A stretch of 64,000 bases of DNA from Bradyrhizobium barranii subsp. barranii (GTDB taxonomy: Bacteria > Pseudomonadota > Alphaproteobacteria > Rhizobiales > Xanthobacteraceae): positions 7,857,501 to 7,921,500 of the forward strand of contig NZ_CP086136.1 of the NCBI RefSeq assembly GCF_017565645.3. Direction: 5' to 3'. The notes beneath the pieces were generated by a model. It searched no databases and had not been told where the DNA came from. It saw only the letters and a program-made list of their open reading frames with translations. Every line of letters starts with the position of its first letter. Within the stretch, counting starts at the first letter, position 1. Below, piece by piece: positions 1-8,361 of the stretch. The position numbers and the translations under genes were made by a program.

Positions 1-145
1 AAGGTGGCGCGAAGCGCCGGATGAGGGGTATCTATCCGCGAGCTCCATCGCGAGAGGTGGTACGCGGAGAGAGACCCCTCACCCGTCTCGCCGCTACGCG
101 GCGAGCCACCCTCTCCCACCACCCTCTCCCACAAGGGGAGAGGGA
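1..145. repeat. Intergenic palindromic repeat, partial at window edge
   Basis: No gene is visible here. The stretch holds inverted sequence: GATGAGGGGT near 20-30 pairs with ACCCCTCACC near 73-83, a strong hairpin CTCGCCGC-TAC-GCGGCGAG lies at 87-105, and a CCCTCTCCC run is followed by GGGGAGAGGG at 136-145. It sits just past the stop of the minus-strand binding-protein gene, so it could end that transcript. Stretches of this kind are common between genes in Bradyrhizobium (family knowledge). Confidence 0.5.
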
Positions 146-154
146 AAGCGCGCA

Positions 155-1092
155 CTACAGCCCCGCCTTCGCAATCGCGTCCGCAAACGAGCGATCCACG
201 ATCTCGGCCGCATCGAGCTTCTGCTTGATCAGGCCCCAGCGGAAATAGAGGTCGATCGTGCTCTGCTCGTCCGCGATCACGCCGTCGTTGATCGGCGCGA
301 TGCGGATCTTTGCGCGCGACAGCCAGTTCTGCGGCACGGCCGTCGGGATGTTCATCAGCTTGCCCCAGGTCGCGGCATAGCTGTCGACGTTGCTCAGCGA
401 CCACGCCCGCGCCGCCGTGAGGCGCCGGATGAAGTCCGTCAGCTCCGCGCGCTTGTCGCGGATCGCGTCGGGCCGTGCGACCTGGAAGCTCAGCCCCGGC
501 GTCAGGCCCTCAGAGGTGATGACGCGGCGCGATTTGAACAGCACCTCTTCCTGGCTGACATAGGGCTCCCACGTCGACCACGCATCGACCGAGCCTTGCG
601 TGTAGGCGATCTTGGCATCGGACGGCGCCAGGAACGCGATCTGCACGTCGGACGCAGCCCAGCCGTTCTTCTCGAGCGCAGCGAGGATCAATTGATGGCC
701 GATCGAGCCGCGCCCCGTCGCGATCTTCTTGCCGCGCAGATCGGCAAAACTCCTGATCGGCGAATTCTCGGGCACGAGGATCGCGAGTCCCTCGCGGGTC
801 TGACGGATCGCGGCGATCGCCTTCACCGGCGCGCCGGAGGCGGCGGCGAAGGTGAAGGGTGCATCGCCCACGATACCGGTCTCGATCGCGCCGGCGCTGA
901 GCGCTTCCAGCAGCGGTGCCGCCGCCGGAAACTCCTTCCACTCGATCTTGTAAGCACGTCCTTGAGCACGCCCGCCGCTTCCATCACGGCCTGCGAATTG
1001 CCCTTCTGGTCGCCAACGCGCAAGGTGGTTTGCGCCGCCGCGAGCTCCAACGAGCCGAACAGCAGCGCACCGGCCAGCATGAGGCGGATCAT
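155..1092 (-). pseudogene. Sulfonate-type ABC transporter substrate-binding protein, frameshifted
   Basis: This would be an SsuA/TauA-type periplasmic binding protein. The reading frame opens at ATG 1092 with a signal peptide and the mature start TTLRVGDQKG, which matches the intact paralogue at 6758-7738 (VVLRVGDQKGG). After LKDV the frame is lost near 953-956. A one-base shift restores YKIEWKEFPAAAPLLEAL, and the frame then runs to the stop at 155 through typical family segments (SPIRSFADLRGKKIA, GSVDAWSTWEPYV). The start codon overlaps the SsuD-like stop codon as ATGA, so the gene was once translationally coupled to it. The cause is either a true inactivating deletion or a sequencing error. 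The absence of other damage suggests a recent event or an error. Confidence 0.8.
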
Positions 1093-2189
1093 TCCGCCGC
1101 CTCGCCGCGAACAGCCTGGCGCTTGGCGACCAGCTCGCGCGTCAGCGGGATCAGCTCGCGGCCATATTCGATGGCGTCGATCAGGGGATCGAAGCCGCGG
1201 ATCAGGAAGTGGCTGATACCGAGATCGTAATAGTCGCCGAACACTTCGGCGACTTGCTCGGGCGTACCGACCAGCGCGGTGGTGTTGCTGTTGGCGCCGG
1301 TGAGCTTTGCGATCTCGGTCCAGAGCCGCTTGTCAATGCGGCTGCCCTGGTCGGCGAGCGCGAGCAGGCGCCGCGCGCCGGCCGTGGCATGGCCGTCGGC
1401 GGGCTTGCGGTAGCCGGTCTTGTCCTGGAGCGCGGTGGCGCGTGCCAGAATCTCTTCCGCCTTCTCCCAAGCCTGCTTCTCGGTCGGGGCAATGATCGGC
1501 CGCACCGAGAGGCTGAAACGCGGCGTCGGCCGTCCCTGACGAACCGCCGCGTTGTGGACGCGGGAGGTGACGTCGCGCACCTGGGCATAGGATTCACCCC
1601 ACAGCGCAAAGGTGTCGGCATGCTTGCCGGCGACCTCGATCGCCGCATCCGAAGCGCCGCCGAAATAAGTCCGGATGCCCTCGGGGCGATACGGCTTCAC
1701 CTGCGAGAACGCATTCTCGACCTGGTAGTACCTGCCTTTGTAGGTGAACGGCTTGTCGCTGGTCCATTCCAGCTTGAGGACGTCGAGGAACTCGGAGGTG
1801 CGGGCGTAGCGCTCGTCCTTGTCGTCGAGCGTGTTGCCATCCTGCCGAAGCTCGGTCGCATTGCCGCCGGTGATGACATGCAGCGCGACGCGGCCGCGGG
1901 AAAACTGGTCGAGCACGGCGAACTGGCGCGCCAGCAGCGTCGGCGCAGTGAAGCCCGGCCGCTGCGCGATCAGCACATTGAGGCGGTCGGTGACGCCCAG
2001 CACGTGCTGGGCGATCTGGAGCGCATCCGGCGTCGTCGAATGAAACGCCAGCAGGGCGCGGTCGAAGCCGGCATTTTCGTGCGCCTTGGCCACCGTCTCG
2101 ATATGGGTGGGGTTGAGGACCGGCCCCTCGCGGACGACGGTCTCGGACGAATTGTTGTTGCTGATGAAGCCGATGAACTCGATCGACAT
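1089..2189 (-). CDS. LLM-class FMN-dependent alkanesulfonate monooxygenase (SsuD-like)
   Basis: A 366-residue bacterial luciferase-like monooxygenase of the SsuD family. Such enzymes use FMNH2 and oxygen to cleave the C-S bond of sulfonates, releasing sulfite and an aldehyde. Family segments seen are TPDALQIAQHV, IAQRPGFTAPTLLARQ, FSRGRVALHVITGG, YFGGASDAAIEVA and GTPEQVAEVFGDYYDLGI. The start is the ATG at 2187-2189 (MSIEFIGF), preceded by GGGAGA; the longer upstream frame has no family similarity. It lies in an organosulfur operon between a flavoprotein gene and a binding-protein gene, with an ATGA overlap to the latter. No NADPH:FMN reductase partner is visible in the window. The exact substrate is unknown. 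Confidence 0.88.
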   Translation of the reverse strand: MSIEFIGFISNNNSSETVVREGPVLNPTHIETVAKAHENAGFDRALLAFHSTTPDALQIAQHVLGVTDRLNVLIAQRPGFTAPTLLARQFAVLDQFSRGRVALHVITGGNATELRQDGNTLDDKDERYARTSEFLDVLKLEWTSDKPFTYKGRYYQVENAFSQVKPYRPEGIRTYFGGASDAAIEVAGKHADTFALWGESYAQVRDVTSRVHNAAVRQGRPTPRFSLSVRPIIAPTEKQAWEKAEEILARATALQDKTGYRKPADGHATAGARRLLALADQGSRIDKRLWTEIAKLTGANSNTTALVGTPEQVAEVFGDYYDLGISHFLIRGFDPLIDAIEYGRELIPLTRELVAKRQAVRGEAAE

Positions 2190-2218
2190 GATCGTCTCCC
2201 TGTTTGTTTTCCTGAAAG

Positions 2219-3391
2219 CTAGAGGCCCAATGCGGCGCGGCCGAGGCCGGTGCGGGTGGCATCGTCCTGCGGCGTGTGCACACGGCCGCACAGCACGTCG
2301 CGATAGTGCCGCTCCAGCGGATTGGCGCGGGACAGGCCGTGATTGCCAGTCAGAGACAAGGCATCCTCGACCACGGCGACGGCGTTGTTGGTCACCGTCA
2401 GCTTGATGACGTTGGATTCACCGGTGGAGAGATCGACCCCGTCATCGAAGTCGCGGGCGAACGTCTCGATCAGCCGCGCATTGACCGCGAGCCTGGCCTC
2501 GATGGCACCGAGGATCTCCTGCGCGCGCGGCAAGGTGGCAAGCGGCGCGCCGAGGCTGGCGGGCACGCGCTGCTTCAGGAACTGGACGAACCAGTCGCGC
2601 GCGGCGCGGGCAATGCCGTCATAGATCGCCGCGACGAACACCGTGTGGACGGTCGCCTGCGCAATGTCGGGCACACGCCACTCCTGGGGATTGCGGACAT
2701 CGACCTCGGCATCGAGCGGGATCACGACGTCGTCGAAGATGACATCATGGCTGCCGCTGGCGCGCAGGCCGTGATGATCCCAGGTCTCGACGATGCGGGT
2801 GCCCGGCAGTCCCGCCGGCACCAGGAACTGGCCGACGCGCGGCTCGGCTTCGTCGGTCCGCGCCCAGACCAGATACCATTTCAGGATCGGCGACCCCGTC
2901 GAATAGATCTTGTGACCGGTCAGGCGCCAGCCGGCCTCGGTGCGCCGCGCGATCGTCGCCGGCAGGCCGCCGCGCGCGGGCGAGCCGAGCTCGGGCTCGA
3001 CGCGGAGCGCGTTGACGAGCGCGAGGCCCTCGACGCTCTCACGCGCAAGCTTGCGCGAGAGCTTCGCCGGCCAGGTCGGGCTGCGCCCCATCACCAGATG
3101 GTTGATGTAGTGCATCGACAGCACCAGCGCGGTCGAGGAATCGGCCTTGCCGATGATACCGATGACCTGCGCGGCATATCGTGCGCCCGCTCCGGCCCCG
3201 CCATGAACGGTCGGCACCGTCAGCGAAAGCAGGCCCGCCTCGGAGAGCTCGCGAAAATTCGCGAACGGAAAGCTGCCGGCGCGATCATGCTCGGCGGCGC
3301 GCGCAGCAAAGCCTTCGGCCAGCGCCTCGGCGCGCGCGATGTAGTCGGGCTCGCTATGGGCCGCCCGGCCCTTGGCTACGGACGTTACCAT
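2219..3391 (-). CDS. Acyl-CoA dehydrogenase-fold flavoprotein (SfnB/DszC-like monooxygenase)
   Basis: A 390-residue protein with acyl-CoA dehydrogenase architecture: an N-terminal helical domain (to about 115), a middle beta domain with GWRLTGHKIYSTGSP and WDHHGLRASGSHDVIFDDV, and a C-terminal helical domain ending in GLSRANPLERHYRDVLCGRVHTPQDD. In sulfur-scavenging operons such proteins usually act as FMNH2-dependent monooxygenases (SfnB, DszC types) rather than as true dehydrogenases, and the context favours that here. The start codon overlaps the stop of the upstream ABC ATPase by 7 nt. The substrate, possibly a sulfone or sulfoxide, is an inference. Confidence 0.82.
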   Translation of the reverse strand: MVTSVAKGRAAHSEPDYIARAEALAEGFAARAAEHDRAGSFPFANFRELSEAGLLSLTVPTVHGGAGAGARYAAQVIGIIGKADSSTALVLSMHYINHLVMGRSPTWPAKLSRKLARESVEGLALVNALRVEPELGSPARGGLPATIARRTEAGWRLTGHKIYSTGSPILKWYLVWARTDEAEPRVGQFLVPAGLPGTRIVETWDHHGLRASGSHDVIFDDVVIPLDAEVDVRNPQEWRVPDIAQATVHTVFVAAIYDGIARAARDWFVQFLKQRVPASLGAPLATLPRAQEILGAIEARLAVNARLIETFARDFDDGVDLSTGESNVIKLTVTNNAVAVVEDALSLTGNHGLSRANPLERHYRDVLCGRVHTPQDDATRTGLGRAALGL

Positions 3392-4185
3392 GTGGCATCT
3401 AATCCCAAGAGACCTAAGATCTGGCGGCGCAGATCCGCCAGATATGGATCGCCGCGATGGCGCGGATAGGGCCGGTCGACACGGATGTCGGCCTTCACCC
3501 GCGCCGGGCGGTCGCTGAACACGATGACGCGGTTGGCGAGCACCAGCGCCTCCTCGGCGTCGTGCGTCACCAGCAGCGTGGTAAAGCCCTTGCGCTGCCA
3601 GAGCGAGACGAGCTCGGCCTGCATGGTGATGCGGGTCAGCGAGTCGAGCTTGCCGAGCGGCTCGTCGAGGATCAGGATTTTTGGATCATTCACGAGCGCG
3701 CGGGCGAGCGCGACGCGCTGCGCCATGCCGCCGGAGAGCTGATGCGGATAGGCATTGCGGAACGACGACAGCCCAACGAGATCGAGCGCGTCATCCACGC
3801 GCTGCCGCTGGCTCTTCAAAATGCCCTGGGCCTCGAGGCCCAGGGCGACGTTGTCCCAGACCGACCGCCAGGGAAACAGGGTCGGATCCTGGAACACGAC
3901 CACGCGCGAGGGATGCGGGCGGGTGATGCGCACCTCGTCCTCGCGGAGCGTTCCGGCCTTGGGCTTGTCGAGGCCGGCGACGAGCCGGAGCAAGGTCGAC
4001 TTGCCGCAGCCGGAGGGGCCGAGCAGCGCGACGAACTCGCCCGGCTCCACGGAGATGCTGACGTCGCTGAGAACAGGCAGCTCAGTGCCGTCGATGTCGA
4101 AGGCGTGGCTGACCTGCTCGATGTCGAGCGCGGCGCCGGCGGCCGGCGGAGGCGCGATTTCGGCCAGTGCGGTTGCGGCTACCAT
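3385..4185 (-). CDS. Sulfonate/nitrate-type ABC transporter ATP-binding protein (SsuB-like)
   Basis: A 266-residue ATPase subunit. Visible motifs in order are Walker A GPSGCGKST, Q-loop VVFQDPTLFPW, signature LSGGMAQRVALARAL, Walker B ILILDEP with GKLD, and the H-loop LLVTHDAEEAL. It would power the permease encoded just upstream (7-nt overlap). The start is ATG 4185 (MVAATALAEI); upstream in-frame sequence runs antisense-like through the permease gene and is not part of the protein. The family (SsuB/TauB/NrtD) takes up aliphatic sulfonates, taurine, nitrate or similar. Sulfonate uptake is inferred from the neighbouring monooxygenases. Confidence 0.9.
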   Translation of the reverse strand: MVAATALAEIAPPPAAGAALDIEQVSHAFDIDGTELPVLSDVSISVEPGEFVALLGPSGCGKSTLLRLVAGLDKPKAGTLREDEVRITRPHPSRVVVFQDPTLFPWRSVWDNVALGLEAQGILKSQRQRVDDALDLVGLSSFRNAYPHQLSGGMAQRVALARALVNDPKILILDEPLGKLDSLTRITMQAELVSLWQRKGFTTLLVTHDAEEALVLANRVIVFSDRPARVKADIRVDRPYPRHRGDPYLADLRRQILGLLGLDATW

Positions 4186-5201
4186 TTCACGGTCCCCTTC
4201 TGCCAGACCAGCAGGCGATCGCGGATGGCGAACAGCAGCGTGATGGCGCCGGAGCAGAGCAGCGACATCACGATCAGCGCCGCATACATGTTGGCGTAGG
4301 CGGCCCAGCCCTGCGCCCATTGCAGGTACCAGCCGAGCCCGGCCTTCACGCCGATCATCTCGGCCACGACCAGCACGGCGAAGGACGAGCCGAGGCCCAT
4401 GAACAGGCCGACGAAGACGTGCGGGAGCGCCGCAGGGATCGCGACCTTCAGCACCAGGAAGGACGGCTTTGCGCCGAGCGTGCGTGCGACGTCGTAATAG
4501 GCGTTGCTGACGCTCGCGACGCCAGACCAGGTCAAGACGGTGACCGGGAAGCCGGTCGCCAGAGCGATCAGGAAGGTCGAGGCGCTCCAGCTCGACGGGA
4601 ACGTGAAGAATGCGATCGGCAGCCAGGCGGTCGCCGGCAGCGGGCCGATGAAGCGTAGCACCGGATGCACCCAATAGCCGACCGCGCGCGACCAGCCGAT
4701 CGAGACGCCGGTCAGGAAGCCGACCGTGGCGCCGATCAGATAGCCGCCAAGCTGGAGCTTGACCGAGGCGAAGACGCTGTCGAGCAGCTTTGGCAGATCG
4801 TCGGTATAGACCTCGATGATCGACTGCGGCGGCGGGAAGAACGGCAGCGGCAGCCAGGCGAATTTTGCGGTGGCAACTTCCCACAGCGTCAGGAATGCGC
4901 CGAGCGCCACGAGCCAGGGCGCGCGCTGGCGCAAGGCCTTACCGGCGGAGCCGAGGTAGTCGGCGCCGACGGTGCCGAACAAAGCGATTGCGGCAACGAT
5001 GAAGGCGGCGATGCCGAGCGAGTGCGTCCGCGACCAGTCGCCGACATCCTCCCACCACAGGCAGGACAGGCCGAACGCGATCCACGCGACGCTGGCGAGA
5101 ATGCCGACGCCGGATTCCCGAACCCAGCTCGCAAGAACCGGCGCGCGCGAGAGGCGCGGCGCGCCGGAGGCGAGGCCGTCAGACAGCGAATACGTCGACA
5201 T
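4179..5201 (-). CDS. Sulfonate/nitrate-type ABC transporter permease (SsuC-like)
   Basis: A 340-residue inner-membrane permease of the BPD_transp_1 family. The EAA-loop region (VARTLGAKPSFLVLKVAIPAALPHVFVG) is the contact site for the ATPase. Hydrophobic helices fill the C-terminal two thirds. The N-terminal 90 residues add an extra pair of hydrophobic segments not found in short SsuC proteins. The start ATG 5201 is preceded by GGAGCG and overlaps the stop of the upstream binding-protein gene by 23 nt, showing tight coupling in one operon. Confidence 0.9.
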   Translation of the reverse strand: MSTYSLSDGLASGAPRLSRAPVLASWVRESGVGILASVAWIAFGLSCLWWEDVGDWSRTHSLGIAAFIVAAIALFGTVGADYLGSAGKALRQRAPWLVALGAFLTLWEVATAKFAWLPLPFFPPPQSIIEVYTDDLPKLLDSVFASVKLQLGGYLIGATVGFLTGVSIGWSRAVGYWVHPVLRFIGPLPATAWLPIAFFTFPSSWSASTFLIALATGFPVTVLTWSGVASVSNAYYDVARTLGAKPSFLVLKVAIPAALPHVFVGLFMGLGSSFAVLVVAEMIGVKAGLGWYLQWAQGWAAYANMYAALIVMSLLCSGAITLLFAIRDRLLVWQKGTVKW

Positions 5202-6282
5202 AGATGCGCTCCGCGAATTTGGCGGTATCGGTGCTCTGCTTGAAGACCTGGACGCTCTTCAAATCGTCGGCATAGGACTTCAGCTCGCGCTTCAACACCT
5301 CACCCACGGGATGATGATGGTGGGTGTGGTAGCGCACCATGCCCTCGATATCGGCGAGCGACGCCGTCTTCGGCGCATAAGGCTGGAACGACTTCGCCGT
5401 TACGGTCGGGTTCTGCACGGTGAACATCGCGGCATCGAGCAGCGCCTGCGTCAGGGCGCGCGCGACCTGCGGCTCCTCGCGCACCAGGCTGCCGCGCAGG
5501 CCGAGGATGCAGCAGCTCTTGTCGCGATATTCGCCGTCGAGATTGGAGGCGACTTCCTTGTACTGAGTGTCCTTGAGCCAGAGATAGCCCAGCGGATCGG
5601 AGGACAGGAAGGCCTGCACCTCGCCCTTCTCGACGGCGACGTTGAGCAGGTTGCCGGGATAGGCGCGCCAGTCGACATCCTTGACCGGGTCGATACCGAG
5701 CTTGGCGAGCTGAATGGAGAAGAAGTTCTTGTCGGGGCCACCGAGGTCGCCGACCGCGACGATCTTGCCCTTGAGGTCGGCGAGCTTGCTCACGTTGGAG
5801 TCGGCGCGGGTCAGGACGCGCATGCAGCCGCCATGGGTGCCGGCGGCGATCTTGACGTCAAAGCCCTGCTCCAGCGGCTTCAGCCAGCGCAGCGCCATGC
5901 CGAGCCCCGCATCGCTCTTTCCCGTCGCGATCGCCTCGAGCAGCTGATCGGTCGAGCCGGAATAGTTGATGAGCTCGATGTCGAGATTGTGCTTCTGGAA
6001 GAAGCCGTGCTCGATGGCGACGGGCACCGGGGCGAGACAGACCGCGCCGGCGTTCCAGGAGAGTTTCAGCTTGCGCGGCGCGCCGGTGAGGACGGGGCCA
6101 TCCGCGGCCGTCCGGCACAGCGGAAACTCAGAGAGATCGACACCGGGCGCGATCGCCTGCGGCGCAAAGGCCTGGGCTGCACCAAAGGCACCAAGCGGCG
6201 CGGCGAATGCCGCCGCAAGCCCCGCCTGCAGCAAATGGCGCCGGTCGAGGCCAGATCCGCTGCGCTTGTTGTCGTCGCCCAT
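5179..6282 (-). CDS. ABC transporter substrate-binding protein, Tat-exported (SsuA/NrtA-like)
   Basis: A 367-residue periplasmic binding protein and the first gene of the sulfur operon. The N-terminus carries DRRHLLQ followed by an alanine-rich hydrophobic stretch, a twin-arginine signal. Mature features include LKLSWNAGAVCLAPVPVAIEHGFF and KSDAGLGMALRWLKPL, typical of NMT1/SsuA-like receptors. The start is ATG 6282 (MGDDNKRSG), chosen for the AGGAG 12-16 nt upstream and because the Tat motif follows. It probably delivers the ligand to the permease encoded next. Export by Tat suggests folding before export, perhaps with a bound cofactor or ligand (inference). Confidence 0.85.
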   Translation of the reverse strand: MGDDNKRSGSGLDRRHLLQAGLAAAFAAPLGAFGAAQAFAPQAIAPGVDLSEFPLCRTAADGPVLTGAPRKLKLSWNAGAVCLAPVPVAIEHGFFQKHNLDIELINYSGSTDQLLEAIATGKSDAGLGMALRWLKPLEQGFDVKIAAGTHGGCMRVLTRADSNVSKLADLKGKIVAVGDLGGPDKNFFSIQLAKLGIDPVKDVDWRAYPGNLLNVAVEKGEVQAFLSSDPLGYLWLKDTQYKEVASNLDGEYRDKSCCILGLRGSLVREEPQVARALTQALLDAAMFTVQNPTVTAKSFQPYAPKTASLADIEGMVRYHTHHHHPVGEVLKRELKSYADDLKSVQVFKQSTDTAKFAERIYVDVFAV

Positions 6283-6757
6283 CAGTCCCCGCTCCTGCGC
6301 TGGCACAGCTCCGCCATTCACGCAACGCCTCGCGTTGCGCATGTTCCATGTGGAGCCGCGTTGAGAGAATAATTTCGCCGGCGCTTCCCGCGCCGCTTTG
6401 ATGCGATGCGCAAATCATGCGGCGCGCCCGCCGCATCGTCAATGAAATGGAATTTCGAATGTGACGCGAAGCGAGGTCATTCTCTCCATCAGCGCATGGG
6501 ACAGCGATGAAACGATTTTCGTTGCTGCATCATCCTGCAAGGATGCGCCGCGACTCCGCAGCCTGCATCATTCTTGCGCATCACCCGCCGCGCACGCGGT
6601 GCGTCCTCGAAAGCGGCGTTACGCTGAAACGTCATTGCCCGACGCATCTGCAATACGGATAGCCATTTCATTGACTGCGCATTGCGCCGTCATAGACTTG
6701 ATCGTCTCGCTGCATCGCTCGCTCACGCGTCGTGGGCAAAGCAACAAGACAGGCCAC
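6283..6757. other. Divergent intergenic region between two binding-protein genes
   Basis: This 475-base region separates the minus-strand sulfur operon from the plus-strand binding protein and must hold both promoters. It contains a 9-nt direct repeat CTGCATCAT at 6525-6533 and 6563-6571. No convincing gene was found in it. A CysB/Cbl- or SsuR-type activator site would be expected here on functional grounds, but I could not identify one by eye. Confidence 0.5.
6671..6698 (+). promoter_or_regulatory. Putative housekeeping promoter for the third binding-protein gene
   Basis: TTGACT at 6671-6676 is followed after 16 bases by TAGACT at 6693-6698, and the ATG lies about 60 bases further on. This fits a sigma-70 type promoter, but the -10 match is only moderate. 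Confidence 0.35.
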
Positions 6758-7738
6758 ATGAGCATCAACTTCGACGACCATTCCATCACACGCCGGCTCG
6801 CAGCATCGCTGTTCGCCGCAGCCATCACCTTGTCGACGGCTGCTGCCTCGTTCGCGGCCGACACCGTCGTGCTGCGCGTCGGCGACCAGAAGGGCGGCAA
6901 CCGCTCGCTGCTCGAAATCTCCGGCTATGCGAAGGACCTGCCCTACAAGATCGAATGGTCGGAATTCCCTGCCGCCGCTCCGATCCTGGAGGCGCTGAAC
7001 GCCGGCGCGCTCGACGTCGGCTACACCGGCGATCTCTCCTTCCTCTCGGTCTATGCGGCCGGCGCGCCGATCAAGGCGATCGGCGGCACCAGGTCGGATG
7101 CGAAGACGCAAGCGATCCTCATGCGCCAGGATTCGCCGATCAAGTCGGCCGCCGACCTCAAGGGCAAACGCCTCGCCGGCACGCGCGGCGGCTGGGGCCA
7201 GTTCCTGATCGACGCGACGCTGGAGAAAGCGCAGATCAAGCTGGAGGACGCGACCTTCGCGCCGCTCGGCCCGGTCGACGCCAAGATCGCACTCGTCGCC
7301 GGCTCGATCGATGCCTGGGCGGTGTGGGAGCCCTACGTCTCGTTCGCGACGCTGAAGGACAAGGCCCGCGTAATTGCCGACGGCGAAGGCCTAACACCCA
7401 CCATCACCTTCATCGTGGCCTCCGACAACGCCATCGCCACCAAGCGCGCGGCGGTGCAGGACCTCGTGCAGCGGCTGAACAAGGCGCGGCTATGGTCGCT
7501 GGATCACATCAGTGAATACGCAAAGAGCACGGCCGAGCTGACCAAACTGCCGGAGGACGTGCTGCTGTCGGCCTACACCGCGCAGCGCACCAGCCCGATC
7601 GTGATCGACCAGAACGTGGTGAGGGAGGTGCAGGAAGCCTCCGACCGCTCGACGCGCTACGGCATCCTGCCGAAGACGCTCGATGTGAGCAAAGCCGTCG
7701 ACCGCAGCTTTACAGCCGCGGCCGCGGGGTCAAACTAG
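6758..7738 (+). CDS. Sulfonate-type ABC transporter substrate-binding protein
   Basis: A 326-residue periplasmic receptor of the SsuA family. The start ATG 6758 gives MSINFDDHSITRR followed by a hydrophobic signal peptide ending near SFAADT. The mature domain shows VLRVGDQKGG, SALDVGYTGDL-type ligand-binding segments, SPIKSAADLKGKRLAGTRGG and GSIDAWAVWEPYV. It is the intact paralogue of the frameshifted gene at 155-1092 and is transcribed away from the operon. With no permease of its own nearby it probably shares the one at 4179-5201. The upstream Shine-Dalgarno is weak (GACAGG). Confidence 0.88.
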   Translation: MSINFDDHSITRRLAASLFAAAITLSTAAASFAADTVVLRVGDQKGGNRSLLEISGYAKDLPYKIEWSEFPAAAPILEALNAGALDVGYTGDLSFLSVYAAGAPIKAIGGTRSDAKTQAILMRQDSPIKSAADLKGKRLAGTRGGWGQFLIDATLEKAQIKLEDATFAPLGPVDAKIALVAGSIDAWAVWEPYVSFATLKDKARVIADGEGLTPTITFIVASDNAIATKRAAVQDLVQRLNKARLWSLDHISEYAKSTAELTKLPEDVLLSAYTAQRTSPIVIDQNVVREVQEASDRSTRYGILPKTLDVSKAVDRSFTAAAAGSN

Positions 7739-7754
7739 CGCGGGGCGCGGCGGG

Positions 7755-7853
7755 ATGCGCAAGTCCAGTCTCAAGGCCGGCCCGTTGCATCTCGCCGCGA
7801 TCGTGCTCGCGCATTTCGCCTGCATGAGCCTGATCGTGTGGCTCTCGCTCTAA
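7755..7853 (+). CDS. Small hydrophobic peptide, 32 residues
   Basis: A short frame begins 16 nt after the binding-protein stop: ATG 7755, MRKSSLKAGP then a single hydrophobic helix (HLAAIVLAHFACMSLIVWL), stop TAA 7851-7853. The basic N-terminus and single helix fit a small inner-membrane protein. A purine-rich GGGGCGCGGCGGG precedes the start. I do not recognise a family. Position suggests co-transcription with the receptor gene. Comparative conservation would be needed to call it with confidence. Confidence 0.45.
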   Translation: MRKSSLKAGPLHLAAIVLAHFACMSLIVWLSL

Positions 7854-7866
7854 CCGCGCAGGGTCC

Positions 7867-8361
7867 TTACCAATATCCGCGATCATAGGCCCGGTACGGC
7901 CGGTAGTAGCCGTAGCGAGGGCCGTAGTATGGACGATAGGCTCGATAGCCGTAGTAGCTGGGACGCGCGTAGTAGCCGCCATACCCATAGCTCGGCCCGT
8001 AGCCGCCGTAATAGGCCGGCGCATAGCCATAGGACGGAGCGTAGCCATAGCCGTAGCCCGAGCCATAACCATAACCACCATAACCGCCGTAATACGGGCC
8101 GCCGCCATAGTAACCATAGGGCGCGCTGCTCGCGATGGCACCGCCGATGATGGCTCCGGCGAGGAGGCCTCCTGCGCCCCATCCCCAGCCTCCTCCGCCC
8201 CAGCCACGGCCGCGCCAATACACCGGGGTGACATCGTCACCGACGGCGGCCTTCATGGTCGCGACGTTGGTCGGCAGCGGAGCCGCTGCCGCCTGCTCGA
8301 TTTGGCCGGCCATCACCGCGCCCGCCAACGAACAGGCAATTGCCGTTTTCCAGATACTCAT
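7867..8361 (-). CDS. Secreted glycine/tyrosine-rich protein
   Basis: A 164-residue protein starting at ATG 8361 (MSIWKTAIA), with GGGAG upstream. It has a signal peptide to about residue 27 (ending EQAAAA), a short region with VATMKAAVGDDVTPVYWRGRG, a glycine-zipper-like hydrophobic segment (GAGGLLAGAIIGGAIA), then about 85 residues made almost entirely of Gly, Tyr, Pro, Ser and Arg. Such proteins are common in rhizobia as outer-surface or periplasmic proteins of unknown role. The low-complexity tail probably makes it disordered or adhesive (inference). Confidence 0.75.
   Translation of the reverse strand: MSIWKTAIACSLAGAVMAGQIEQAAAAPLPTNVATMKAAVGDDVTPVYWRGRGWGGGGWGWGAGGLLAGAIIGGAIASSAPYGYYGGGPYYGGYGGYGYGSGYGYGYAPSYGYAPAYYGGYGPSYGYGGYYARPSYYGYRAYRPYYGPRYGYYRPYRAYDRGYW

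Noticed and set aside
3385..4884. Longer version of the SsuB-like ATPase
   Set aside because: The extra N-terminal part is an out-of-frame reading of the permease gene; the ATPase begins at 4185.
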